NCBI GenBank assembly: GCA_004352715.1
Contig: SCFE01000118.1
Span: 740,697 to 804,696, forward strand
Source: Hofstenia miamia
Taxonomy: Eukaryota; Xenacoelomorpha; Acoela
Length of the DNA: 64,000 nt
Direction: 5' to 3'
Part shown: piece by piece, positions 49,267 through 59,479 of the stretch
How the letters are laid out: the number at the start of each line of letters is the position of its first letter
Numbering within the stretch: position 1 is the first letter of the stretch
Notes under the pieces: generated by a model
The model's database searches: none
Told to the model about the DNA's origin: nothing
What the model saw: only the letters and a program-made list of their open reading frames with translations
Translations under genes and position numbers: made by a program

Positions 49267-50640
49267 GAGGAAGAACTCTTTTCCTCATCAGCAATTGAGG
49301 TGTCACCTGCAATAAAAGCCCTTATTGAGGCTGTCAACTTTGAAAACTTCTCTGGAGTCACCATCTTGCCCAAGCTTATGCCTGCATGGTCTCTTACAGA
49401 TAATGAGTGGATCTTGACCATCAAACACTGCCCTGAGGAGTTTGCTGAGAAGACAGTGATCATTGATAGAGTTGTTGAGCCCAACAACAACAATGACATT
49501 CTAGGCCTGATTAAATGGTGTCTCACTGAAATGCTAACTAAAGAAGAGCTTGTGCTTCTACTATCACCAGGGTGACATCTTGCCCTGGACATAGAATGCA
49601 CCACCACATGCTTTTGTCTTTCTACCACTCAAATCAACAAACTACAGAACCACAGACTCCACAATGCTTTCTGGGATTCCATCAAAGAAGCCAAGATAAA
49701 CTACCCTGTCCAATTGGAACAGCCTCCCTCCAAAGTAAATCCAGTTTTGCCCAACTTGAGAACAATGTTGAGAAGAATAACCTTCTCTGCATCCCACTGC
49801 CCTGTTTAATGAAGCCCCTGATTTTACCATCATGGAGAGTGTGCCATGGTAAGAAAAAGGTTTCTGCACACCTCAGTGACCACCTCAACTACATTTCAAC
49901 TGCCTCTGACATCAATTGAGCAATGCAGACCAAAGAGTACAAGGACACCCACAATGCATTGCTAGAAGGTGGTAATCCTGAATGAGTTTACATTGGTGGG
50001 AAGCTGACTATCAAAGATATTTTCCAGAAGGGCCAGCCTATCTCTACCCAGTTGGAGAAAATTCACCACACTATCAACTCACTCAACCCTTGTGTTGTCA
50101 TCTTATTTCAAGCTGGTGGTGACCTAATGTGGGCCAACAAGGCAGAGACAATAACCTGATATTATGATGTAACTAAGCATATTGAGATTATCACTATGCT
50201 ATGTGCTGGTATTACTGACCCCAAAGAAATGATACTGCAAAAAGTAAACAAGTACTGCTTGCTTTTCATTGACCAAGCCATTCATATGGGATCTCTTAGA
50301 GAAGTCTTTCTCCACTTTTATCCCAACACTAAGATTAGCACAGATGATGCGCATGCCTTAATGACTCTCCTCATCACTCTCAAGGGCCTCTGACTATATG
50401 AGCATTTCTTTGACACCTTCACTCAAAGGTTGAACGTCTTGCGTTGAAACTGCCCCATCAGTTCAAGGTTACCTGAAATTAAGTACTTCTAATTGCACAG
50501 CAAAACCATCACCCAAAGGGAGGCACTAATGCAGGTCACTAGGCAACCCTGGTATGCAGAAGTCTCATCCTGGGATGATGTCTTTGCTAAGGAGATGATC
50601 AAAGAAGCACAAAAGTTAGTGTGTGGTCCTACATTCAAAC
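49267..50640 (+). pseudogene. unrecognised coding region replacing pol in the inner gypsy element
   Basis: Directly after the Gag capsid the frame changes and a protein-like sequence begins: EEELFSSSAIEVSPAIKALI, then NFENFSGVTILPKLMPAW and KWCLTEMLTKEELVLLLSPG (to 49575). It continues in shifted frames with FWDSIKEAKINYPVQLE, KLTIKDIFQKGQPISTQLEK, SLNPCVVILFQAGG and HIEIITMLCAGITDPKEMIL to about 50395, then a decayed tail. Amino-acid composition and codon use look like a real gene damaged by stops. It has no protease, RT, RNase H or integrase motif and no counterpart in the outer element. The VVILFQAGG segment faintly recalls an SGNH-hydrolase block, but the family is not established. Confidence 0.5.
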
Positions 50641-50661
50641 TGTTACCTCAGCCTTAACTGT

Positions 50662-50673
50662 GCAATGGGGGCA
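50662..50673 (+). other. polypurine tract before the 3' LTR
   Basis: GCAATGGGGGCA directly precedes the LTR at 50674, the position expected for plus-strand priming. Confidence 0.6.
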
Positions 50674-51547
50674 TGTAGAGTCACTCAGAGCCTCTTTTTG
50701 TTTTACCTTAATTTTTAGGGAACTCTAAAATTAATTGGGTGCTATTCTTTTAATTAATTATTAATTTTGTCAATTTTTGATTATTTCAAACCTAAGATTC
50801 AAACTTATTGACTGTCCCCTCAGAGCTTTTGTACTATGTGTAATTGCTCAGTTAATCTGTGAGGGAAAACTAACTTTTGTAAAGAATGGTAAATATTTAC
50901 CTACTGTTGTATAAATAGGGCATACTATTGTAAGCAAACGTCAAATATAATTTGTTCTCACTGGACACCATTTGCTTTTCATTTTAATTATATTTTATTA
51001 ACCTTTTTAGCTTTGGTATGGATTTGATAATAATGAACTAATAAGATCTGGTGATAATGAAGGAGAACTCCTCTGTGCCTGGGGTGATAACTTGCTCCTT
51101 GACAGATGTGAGCAAGGGATAGGGATAGGAAATAAGAGAACTATTATCTATCAATTGAACATGTGCAAACTAAAACACACCTTAAATATATTATGCCATT
51201 GGCAAACATGAGTATGTGGTAACTACATGTTTATTAATATCTTATTACATGAGCTGAGTAGATAAACCCAGAGATAAATTATTGTATTGCACTAGAAATT
51301 ACAACTTGAGACGCACAATTAGCACCTTGGATTTGTAAGGATGGATTCTAAAGGCTTGGCTTCAGTGTGATGCCATGTGAATTGGTCACTACTTTAACCG
51401 TCTTGGAATTACTTTTCTTTTCTACAATGAAATTGGCAAATTACCAATCTTCTATTGTTTTGTTAGAGCATGGGATGCTCTCAGCGATGGTAATCTTCTG
51501 CAACCTTCATACCACTTGAGCTGCTAGAAGCACCCTGCAATTCTACA
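50674..51547 (+). repeat. 3' LTR of the inner gypsy element
   Basis: 874 bp, TGTAGAGTCACTCAG...GCAATTCTACA, closely matching the 5' LTR. Confidence 0.9.
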
Positions 51548-51551
51548 CTTG

Positions 51552-52260
51552 CCTCACAGCCAAACATGGCTCTAAATGAGCTGACTTTGGAGGTAGAATG
51601 AACAGCAGTGTTTTAAAAGAATTCCACAGCCTCTATCACTTACTTCCAGTTACAGCCAGCTGCTTGAGCAAAGGTGACTCTAATCAATTTAATAAGATTA
51701 CAATTTAATCTTTTGACAACACAGTTCAACTGTGGGTGGTAAGCAGTGGTGAAGTCATGTACAACCTCTAACTCTCTCATAAGAGTTTCCATCAAGCTGT
51801 TCTCAAACTGTGGGCCACAGTCAAACACCAACTGCTCCATAGGCCTGAACTTGAAGATCCATTCCTTGACTAGCTTTTCACTGATCACCTTGGTGGTGGT
51901 GCTATTGAGGGGAATGAGTCTAGCATACTTTGAGAAATGGTCAATTAGGACAAGAAGGTATTGGAAACCCTCATCATCACATGAAAGTTTTTCCAAATCC
52001 ATGTGCACCACTTCATTTATTCTCTCAGTAGTGAGACTGTGCAATTTGGCTTGTTGCTCAGGGAAGTGTCCCACTCCTTGGAGAAGGCAGGTTTCACACT
52101 TGTTGATGACGTCTTGGAAGGCAGTATGGACACTGATAGTAACATATCAAGCATTAAGAGTTCTCTCAGTCTGGATGATGCCTAAATGGCCATGTTTGTG
52201 GATCTTCAGAACTAAGTCTCACCAAAAATATTTAGTGACTGCCAACAGGTTGTTTCAACT
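51552..52260 (-). pseudogene. integrase N-terminal and catalytic domains of the outer gypsy element
   Basis: Upstream at 52075-52215 are HKHGHLGIIQTERTLNA and CETCLLQGVGHFPEQQ, the HHCC zinc-binding domain. The catalytic core in 51640-52074 has VVHMDLEKLSCDDEGFQYLL (first Asp), VFDCGPQFEN (second Asp) and YHPQLNCVVKRLN. The glutamate of the D,D35E triad, normally in the xVERxN context, is lysine here, so strand transfer would be lost. Stop codons also occur in the HHCC region. The inner element interrupts the gene at 51551, and its C-terminus resumes at 46605. Confidence 0.85.
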
Positions 52261-52429
52261 TTGAGCATAATGTAATCCAGCATCATTCAGCTTCCAGTTG
52301 TAATGTTGGAAGTAGTGACTGGAGGCAGAACTCAATATACAGTTCATGTCTTTCAACTTAGCTATGAACTTTGACAAAAATTTGTCATGTTGCTGATGTG
52401 CTACAATTTCCTCTTCAGAGATTTCCTCC

Positions 52430-52990
52430 TTAACAAGGATTTATGTCAAGAAGCTCACTGGTTGGAATAAATCTGAAAGGAGTTTTTTCACCAGGTGGTT
52501 TCCTGAGGTCTTGTTCATAACTGGGGAGTGTGGTCCAGTAGTCCACATTAAGGTGTAGTCTCCCCAGATGGTGCTTGATAGTAAATGAGAAGTCATTCAA
52601 GTATTTGAGCCACTGGGCAACAATGTTCAATTTGTCCCTGGAGAACTTCTTCAGCCATTCTACCACAGAGTTATCTGTGTGCACAGTAAACTTGTGGCCC
52701 AGGATAAAAAAGCAAAACTTCTTAGGACTCTCAATAAGTGCTAGCATCTCAGACTTCATAGCACCATAATTTAATTTGGCATTTCTAAGTTTCAAACTGA
52801 GATATTGTACTGGGCTCTCTCTACCATCAATGATCTGGCTCAGTACACCACTGATTGCAACAGAACTAGTGTTGCAATCAACAAGAAATTCCTTTGAATA
52901 ATCAGGCATATTGAGCCTGGGTATCTGTCTCAGCTTTAGCTTAATGGAATCAAGTTCCTCCTGTTCTGCCCAGGTCCAGCAGAATTCCAC
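52430..52990 (-). pseudogene. RNase H domain of the outer gypsy element
   Basis: A 186-codon open frame contains FLVDCNTSSVAISGVLSQ, in which the usual TDAS is CNTS. It continues with LNYGAMKSEMLALIESPKKF (the E of ERE/KE-type motifs), FTVHTDNSVVEWL (HTDN) and FTIKHHLGRLHLNVDYWTTL (normally GxxNVVADxLSR). Order and spacing match the gypsy RNase H that follows the RT thumb. The substitutions at the first and last metal-binding positions suggest it is inactive. It is the longest intact piece of pol in the window. Confidence 0.85.
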
Positions 52991-52999
52991 ATTCTTCCT

Positions 53000-53990
53000 T
53001 ATTAAGTTAGAGATGTGCTTGGTTCAATTCACAAGTTCTGAATAGTAATTGAGGAAACCCATCAGCCACTGTACATCTTTATGAGATCACATAGTTTCTA
53101 TATGCTCAAGATGATCTTTAGCATCATTTTTAATAGATATATGTCCAGGTTCTATCACTCTTCCAAGGAAGGTAATGCGTGGCTGTAACAGGGAGCACTT
53201 GTTTCTATTAACTCAGAGATCAGATCCATATAAAAGATTAAGAGTTTGCCCCTGCCTTTCCAGGTGTTTGGGAAAGGTATTTCTAGCAATGAGAATATCA
53301 TCCATATAGGCTTTAATGCCTGAGTCAAGTATGTTGGCACCATCCCTAAGCACACAGGTGATGTAGTGCTGAAATGTTGCAGGGGCATTGCAGACCCCAA
53401 AAGCCATATACCTCCACTTGAAGAGACTGTACAGAGTAATGAAGGCAGTCTTTGGGATCTCATTGGGCTTCATAGGCATCTGCCAATAAGTCTTGCACAA
53501 ATCAAGGCATGTAAACAGCTTGTAATTACTAGCATTGTAGAGAAGATCCTCAATTCAAGGAAGCAGATACTCTTCCTTGACTGTGACATCATTTAATTTC
53601 CAGAAATCCACACAAAGGCAGTACTTGTCTCCCTGTTTTATAAAACAGTAGGCACAGCATACAGGCTATTGCTAGCCTGAATAATGCTGCTTTCTATTAG
53701 ATTGCTTAAGATGCATTCATATTCTTCTTGGAGGTTTTCTGGGATTCTTCTAATGGGAAGGCAAATTGGATGATTGTTCTTAGTTGCAATAGAGTGTTGT
53801 TGGCCAACAGCCTTACAAATGCTGATAGAACCATAATTGAAAACTTTGTGATGCTACCAGAGCAGATGAGAAATTGCTTCATGCTCTTGAGAGTTAAGGT
53901 GTGGATGAGTCTGTTCATTGACAAGAGGAATCTGGATGGTATCATTCAGCTCTGCTAAATTGTGAATAGCAGTTAGTATCAGTAGACAGG
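53000..53990 (-). pseudogene. reverse transcriptase of the outer gypsy element
   Basis: The core frame 53213-53500 reads KTYWQMPMKPNEIPKTAFIT, KWRYMAFGVCNAPATFQ and IKAYMDDILI, giving the LTR-type YMDD box. Upstream fragments at 53500-53990 supply the fingers (a KEEYLLP segment and a NYKLFTCLDL segment with the motif A Asp). Downstream, near 53050-53200, is the connection to RNase H. Frameshifts and in-frame stops separate these blocks. The enzyme would copy element RNA into cDNA from the tRNA primer. Confidence 0.85.
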
Positions 53991-54070
53991 CGGTGGCCTG
54001 GAATTCCAAACAGATAAGAGATGCAACAATTTTCAATTGAACTAGAACTGTTTAGGATAGTAATGTGTGT

Positions 54071-54560
54071 TCATCCTTTAGAGATGTGACACAGGTTGGG
54101 GGATAAGTTGATTCCAGTGACATAGTTCCCCTTAAATCTGGAGACCATAACATCACCAGTATATGCAGAGTCAGTGGTGATGGGGACATGTTGCCCAACA
54201 ATAACCTTCTTGAAAAAACTTAATGAGATATCCTGTTCTGGAACAGTGGTGAGTTCCTGCCAGTGTTTGCTTTTGCATATAGAAATTGTATTGTTTCCAT
54301 TATCAATGATACATGAGTTCTGCTGAAGAAAATCATTTCCCAGAATTATATCATATGGAAGTGGCTGAATGCATAGTTCCAGGTTCAGTACATGACCTTT
54401 CAAAGACAATGAATTCCCAGAAACATCCAACAGGCAGGCAGTAGATGGAAGTAAATCATTTTATGACAAACACAACCTGGAGCAACAAGTGTGGCTTATG
54501 ATGGAAGCAGAGGCCCCAGTGTCAATAGTGACATTAATTAAAGATCCATTTATATCCACA
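54071..54560 (-). pseudogene. aspartic protease of the outer gypsy element
   Basis: The minus strand near 54500-54535 encodes VTIDTGASASIISH, the DTGA active site of a retropepsin. A stop follows. The frame resumes at 54430 with SLSLKGHVLNLELCIQPLPY and DIILGNDFLQQ, which matches the hydrophobic-G-x-D/N C-terminal motif. It lies between Gag and RT as expected. The protease would cut Gag-Pol. Confidence 0.8.
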
Positions 54561-54636
54561 GGGATAACATTAGTATACAACATCAAAGTGATTACCAGGA
54601 CATCATGTGCATGTTTTCTAGGAGGCAGTGCTCCAG

Positions 54637-55392
54637 CTAGTTTAACAGATCACCAGAGCTGACAGATGAATCAGGAGGATGCTCTTCCATTTCTGGTTCA
54701 TCAAGGATGAAACCATTGCCATCAGCAACCAAACAAATCACAGCACAGCATTGAGGTTTAGTGTGGCCCTTTTGACCACAGTGACAACAGCATGTCTGCT
54801 CTAGATCAAACTTTGGCTTAGGAGTGGAGGCACTTGAAGTGACAGGAGGTTTCAGAGTTGGGTGACCAATCTTAGGTTCTCTGGCATCCTTATCAATGCA
54901 TGATGTATTATGTAGCATGTATACATTGCTGATGGCTTTATGAATAATCTGATTAAGATTGTCTTCAGAGTCACACTTAAGGTCAAGGTGACTGTGTATA
55001 TTTAAAGGGAAGCCTCAACAAATGTATGAAAAAAGATCACACTTTGAGTACTCTGGTATCAGCTTTCTCAAATGGAACAATCTTTCCACTTGTGTGATGT
55101 ATGTATGGATGTCATCACCTGTATTAAATGAGAGGAGTTACAACAGTGGGGTAACACAAGTGTTTACAGGTGCACACTCAGCACATATGAAACTGGAGCA
55201 GTGACTGTGGTCAATGTAGAAACTTGAGTCAAAGGTGACTGCGTAAAGTTGGGCTCTCCAGTTGTAAATGAGGTGACAGGGGTAATGAATTGAGGCGTCA
55301 ATGTTGTAGAGATAGCAACAATAGGGCTGCTCAGAAGGTGAGCAGAAATCATTTCAGAAATTTTTTCAGAAAGGCATTCAGAAAAATTGTCC
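54637..55392 (-). pseudogene. gag (C-terminal half) of the outer gypsy element
   Basis: The frame 54637-54918 contains CCHCGQKGHTKPQC, a canonical CX2CX4HX4C nucleocapsid knuckle, followed by an acidic tail. Farther upstream, 55164-55352 (MISAHLLSSPIVAISTTLTP) aligns with the threonine-rich linker of the inner element's gag. The N-terminus, leader and primer-binding site are missing because the sequence joins directly to a truncated 5' LTR near 55392. Confidence 0.75.
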
Positions 55393-56020
55393 TTATTCTT
55401 GTTATCTCAGCTCATGTAAATAAACATAATAATAGTATGTAATTGCCATGCATTCTCATTGGCCAACAACATATTATATTTGCATAGTGTGATGATAAGT
55501 GCATGTACAAAAAAGATCAAAGTAAAAGTTATTATTCCCTACATGTATACTTAGCCTTAAAGTGACCACAATATGGGCTGCCAACTGTCAAAGAGCTAGT
55601 TATCACCCAAGGCACAGTGGAGTAACTCCCAAATTATTGCCAGATCTTACACAAAATTAATTAATATAAAATCCATTGCACCTAGAATGGTTTGTAATTT
55701 AATAAGAAAGAAAAAAGTAATGATGTCCAAGTGAGATGAAAGTTTTATTGGGCTATGCTACAATGTCTTCTCTACTTTTATTCAAAAATCAGTAAATAAT
55801 TACCAGTAATCTGTTTACAAAGTTGTCACATGTATTCCCTTGCAAATTGGGAGAGCAATCACACATTTCTACAGTTCAAGGCTATGACAATTAAATTTAT
55901 TGTGAAACTACACTTGAAAATAGACAAATTACTAAAATAGAATGCAAAATTAGCACCAATTGATTAGAGTGCAAAATAATTGAATTAAAAATTAAAGAGG
56001 GTGCCCTGAGTGACTCTACA
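55393..56020 (-). repeat. 5' LTR of the outer gypsy element, U5 end missing
   Basis: It begins (minus strand) TGTAGAGTCACTCAGGG at 56020 and is homologous to the other LTRs for about 630 bp. It then switches abruptly to gag sequence. The last ~250 bp of the LTR are deleted. Confidence 0.8.
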
Positions 56021-56024
56021 GTAT

Positions 56025-56875
56025 CAAATAAAAATCAGAAACATTAGCAATTTGTTTAACACCTGGATGATATAAATTTCTGTATTGTATTTGTAAATAG
56101 CAAATCAATGTGATGCATTATTACAATTTTTCCAGATTCCTGGTCCCCCTCAAGTAATAAACTCAAGTATAAACTGCTTTTAATGCAGGGGTGTCATGAG
56201 AGAGCTGACTCCCATTCATTGTTGCCAGGCTAATTCTTCATTTTACTTAAATACATATAAAAAATTACATTCAACATTTTCAATGTTTTAAACAATCTCA
56301 ATTACTGCTAAAAGGAATAGAATAGTCTGCCAGCACAAACAATGAATCCTATCTGATCAGGAAATCTATCAGGTATCTCATAAAAATTAGCAAACAAATA
56401 ATGAATGAATGCAAAAAAAAATTATTACCAATTACAATAAAGTACAAACTACAAAAATAATGAACATAATTAAATTTCAATTTTAAATCTAAACAGATTT
56501 TTGAAGAACTGTTAAATGTATACTAAATGCAAACAATGAACCTCAATATTTACAATTATAGAACATATTTACATATAGTTACATGTAATTCCATATTTCA
56601 GCAATCTTAACTACATAAAAGACTAATCAAAATAAAGTTTAAAGAAATATATACAGTATATATATTTATTTAAATATATAATTACAATTTCACTGAAATC
56701 ATGTCTCTAATGGTATTTAATACTTTGTGATGTCAGACTTGGGGGAAATGAGTTTGGGGGAGTGAGACAGAACCAAACTGGTTGGTTTTTCTGATCATAT
56801 TTTGCAAGCTTATTTGAGTTCAAGTTCTTAACATTCAGGGTTGTGACTTGTGATATTCAAATACAAGAAAAATTG
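56025..56875. other. non-coding stretch
   Basis: Nothing recognised apart from an AT-rich run near 56650. Confidence 0.4.
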
Positions 56876-57311
56876 GCATACAGAGTTTACATAAACTAAG
56901 AAATTTACATTGACCAGAATTTACATTGACCAGAATTTACATTGACTGGAGTATGAAACTAATTTGCTAATTCCGGAAAATATAATGACAATTTTTTTCT
57001 GAAGTTATTCAATTTGATTTCACAATATACTAGGATAAATAATGCTAAGGTTTTGATTCAACTTAAATATTTTTGCAAGAACATTTTGAGCTCAATAGAA
57101 TTTTTACAAATTTGACTATTATTTCGAATTTCTTAAACTAAAATATTCAGTTGGAATGGATAAAGTGTATTTTCAATCGAATTTGGGTTTGGCAATCAAT
57201 ATCTCGTGCAATTTTCTTCAATTGAAAATCTCTATCAGATTTCTAGTGGATGTAAATTCTGGTCAATACACATTCTGGTCGATGTAAATTCTGGTCAATG
57301 TAAACTCTGAA
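56876..57311. mobile_element. MITE-like element with 15-bp subterminal repeats
   Basis: The left side has CAGAGTTTACAT followed by three units of AATTTACATTGACCAG. The right side (57240-57311) has the reverse complement of the same units, ending ATGTAAACTCTG. The interior is non-coding. The same repeats bound the MULE-like region at 58471-61010, so this is probably its non-autonomous derivative. No clear target duplication. Confidence 0.6.
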
Positions 57312-57344
57312 ATCGAACTTGCGTCATTTGATTTAGAAAGAGAA

Positions 57345-57545
57345 GGCCAAAAATTAAAACAATAAAAATTAAAATCCCAAAGAATAAAATGCCAAAAATT
57401 TTAATCCCAAATAATGAAAATACCAAAGAAATAAAAGATCAAAAACAGACAGAAATAAAATGCCAAAGAATTAAAATACCAAACAGTGAAAATGCCAAAG
57501 AATTAAAATACCAAAAGTGAAAATCCCAAAGAATTAAAATACCAA
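57345..57545. repeat. AT-rich minisatellite, unit about 16-18 bp
   Basis: Imperfect tandem units close to CCAAAGAATTAAAATA. A reverse-complement version (ATTTCTTTGGCATT, TTTTTGGGATTAAA) lies at 61045-61085, beyond the far end of the MULE-like zone. Confidence 0.8.
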
Positions 57546-57664
57546 ATTAAGGGAAGGCAATCAAATTCAAATGTGGCACTCCAATCAGAGTGTTGTTTAT
57601 AGAATTTGGTTGTGCTAAATAGTAACATGCTACATGAGGGTGTAATATCAAATTATTTCATGAC

Positions 57665-58470
57665 NNNNNNNNNNNNNNNNNNNNNNNNNNNNNNNNNNNN
57701 NNNNNNNNNNNNNNNNNNNNNNNNNNNNNNNNNNNNNNNNNNNNNNNNNNNNNNNNNNNNNNNNNNNNNNNNNNNNNNNNNNNNNNNNNNNNNNNNNNNN
57801 NNNNNNNNNNNNNNNNNNNNNNNNNNNNNNNNNNNNNNNNNNNNNNNNNNNNNNNNNNNNNNNNNNNNNNNNNNNNNNNNNNNNNNNNNNNNNNNNNNNN
57901 NNNNNNNNNNNNNNNNNNNNNNNNNNNNNNNNNNNNNNNNNNNNNNNNNNNNNNNNNNNNNNNNNNNNNNNNNNNNNNNNNNNNNNNNNNNNNNNNNNNN
58001 NNNNNNNNNNNNNNNNNNNNNNNNNNNNNNNNNNNNNNNNNNNNNNNNNNNNNNNNNNNNNNNNNNNNNNNNNNNNNNNNNNNNNNNNNNNNNNNNNNNN
58101 NNNNNNNNNNNNNNNNNNNNNNNNNNNNNNNNNNNNNNNNNNNNNNNNNNNNNNNNNNNNNNNNNNNNNNNNNNNNNNNNNNNNNNNNNNNNNNNNNNNN
58201 NNNNNNNNNNNNNNNNNNNNNNNNNNNNNNNNNNNNNNNNNNNNNNNNNNNNNNNNNNNNNNNNNNNNNNNNNNNNNNNNNNNNNNNNNNNNNNNNNNNN
58301 NNNNNNNNNNNNNNNNNNNNNNNNNNNNNNNNNNNNNNNNNNNNNNNNNNNNNNNNNNNNNNNNNNNNNNNNNNNNNNNNNNNNNNNNNNNNNNNNNNNN
58401 NNNNNNNNNNNNNNNNNNNNNNNNNNNNNNNNNNNNNNNNNNNNNNNNNNNNNNNNNNNNNNNNNNNNNN
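57665..58470. other. assembly gap (806 Ns)
   Basis: Unresolved sequence within the MULE-like region; it must hide the left end of the coding element. The apparent long frame across it is meaningless. Confidence 0.99.
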
Positions 58471-58558
58471 AGAGAATTTACATCGACCGGAATTTACATC
58501 GACTAGAGAATTTCAAATAAGTGGGACACTTTTAAATGGCATTCTATATTCTTTCATA

Positions 58559-58830
58559 ATGTCTATTAGAAAGATGGGCCAGCGACATTGTCAGTATCAT
58601 CTACAAAGGCATGGTAATCGTTGGCGATTCATTGATATTTTACATTCAATTATAAAAACTGGCAGATGGGAAATTAAGCGCAGTGAACTTTCAGTTGCAT
58701 CACCACAAGTAAAAAATAAATCTTATCTCTACAACGATTTGTGATTAGCTGCAGCTCAGAAACAATTTCAATTGAATCGACTTTCAGCTAGTACAATATA
58801 TTTCATGAATTTCCAACACGCACTGTTTCC
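58559..58830 (+). pseudogene. possible MULE transposase C-terminal fragment
   Basis: A 61-codon frame reads CQYHLQRHGNRWRFIDILHS, reminiscent of the region after the catalytic core of MULE transposases, where a W-H-x-L stretch is followed by HPxxWxFIDxL. The frame ends at 58744, and similar-looking residues continue past the stop. It lies just inside the left subterminal repeats. No catalytic D, D or E is visible, and the similarity is short. Confidence 0.4.
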
Positions 58831-58966
58831 TGAAATGAAACCGTTATTTCGTATCAAGAAATTTAATGCTTAGATTTATTTTTAAATATAGCATTGTTTC
58901 GTTCTCTTATCTTTAGGATTGTAAGTTTTAAAATACCTTTTGCTATCTGATTACATACTAAATTAT

Positions 58967-59034
58967 TGAACAGTAGTGGAAGGATAACACACTCATTGTA
59001 ATGAGAGATTGCTAGTTCAAGTCTAGCCTGTTCA
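58967..59034 (+). ncRNA. tRNA-like cloverleaf 1
   Basis: It folds as acceptor TGAACAG/CTGTTCA (7 bp, extendable to 10 with flanks), D-arm GTG/CAC with a 9-nt loop, anticodon-like arm CTCAT/ATGAG with only a 4-nt loop (or 4 bp with a 6-nt loop), 5-nt variable region, and T-arm GCTAG/CTAGC with loop TTCAAGT. A-box-like TAGTGGAAGGA and B-box-like AGTTCAAGTCT are present. The loop is too small for a normal anticodon, so decoding is unlikely. Confidence 0.55.
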
Positions 59035-59122
59035 ATATAATTTTGAACTTATAATAACATTTTTAAAGTACTGTGGAGATTTTAACCTTAAATTTATAGT
59101 GCATTGGACTTTTTAATAATTC

Positions 59123-59193
59123 TGATTCGTGGTGTAGCAATAACACAGCTGTACACTTGTACAGACGATGTGGGTTCAAATCCCTCCGAATCA
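59123..59193 (+). ncRNA. tRNA-like cloverleaf 2
   Basis: Acceptor TGATTCG/CGAATCA (7 bp), D-arm GTG/CAC with 9-nt loop, anticodon-like arm CTGTA/TACAG with a 6-nt loop (CACTTG), 5-nt variable region, T-arm GTGGG/CCCTC (one mismatch) with loop TTCAAAT. B-box GGTTCAAATCC is canonical. The stems differ in sequence from those of the neighbouring cloverleaf although the fold is the same. Confidence 0.6.
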
Positions 59194-59398
59194 ATGAGGC
59201 ATTAATTGCTTCCTTTACATATATCAATATATATGCATTAAACTAATGATCTATAGTAAACACTCTGTAGGCAAATGCATGTGCCCTAGTGTTATAATTT
59301 AGAAAAGGCATATTGCATACTTCATCTGGTATGTTATTCAGAAACATTCTACAAGTGTAGGCATGAATATTAATATTACCTTAATTATTGTTTAGCAA

Positions 59399-59469
59399 TG
59401 AACACACTGGATTCGAACCAGTAACATCTCAATAAAAATTGAGTGTGATTCCAATTTCACCAGTGTTCA
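59399..59469 (-). ncRNA. tRNA-like cloverleaf 3
   Basis: On the minus strand: acceptor TGAACAC/GTGTTCA (7 bp), D-arm GTG/CAC with a 10-nt loop containing GG, anticodon-like arm CTCAA/TTGAG with a 6-nt loop (TTTTTA), 5-nt variable region, and T-arm ACTGG/CCAGT with loop TTCGAAT. Both internal promoters are excellent: A-box TGGTGAAATTGG and B-box GGTTCGAATCC. Confidence 0.65.
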
Positions 59470-59479
59470 ATTTTAAATA

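Larger units (their letters stand above)
46610..51547 (+). mobile_element. inner, non-autonomous Ty3/gypsy element without pol
   Basis: Two LTRs (46610-47506 and 50674-51547) flank a 3.2-kb interior. CTTG precedes (46606-46609) and follows (51548-51551) the element, a perfect 4-bp target duplication inside the outer element's integrase gene. The interior has a tRNA-Trp-type primer-binding site, gag and a purine tract (GGGGGCA) at the 3' LTR, but no protease, RT, RNase H or integrase. It must have been mobilised by a relative's enzymes. Confidence 0.9.
44624..56020 (-). mobile_element. outer Ty3/gypsy LTR retrotransposon (minus strand), interrupted
   Basis: Both outer edges carry LTR termini, with TGTAGAATCACAGGGG at 44624 and GAGTGACTCTACA ending at 56020, and both are flanked by GTAT (44620-44623, 56021-56024). 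This perfect duplication shows a single insertion. Gene order on the minus strand is gag, protease, RT, RNase H, integrase. A second, plus-strand element at 46610-51547 is inserted in the integrase region. Both LTR-internal junctions of the outer element are deleted (U5 side of the 5' LTR, U3 side of the 3' LTR). Confidence 0.9.

Noticed and set aside
51746-52264. A 172-codon plus-strand frame
   Set aside because: It is antisense to the integrase domain on the minus strand, which carries conserved motifs.
57606-58520. A 304-codon open frame
   Set aside because: Almost all of it is translated Ns across an assembly gap; the ends are transposon repeats.
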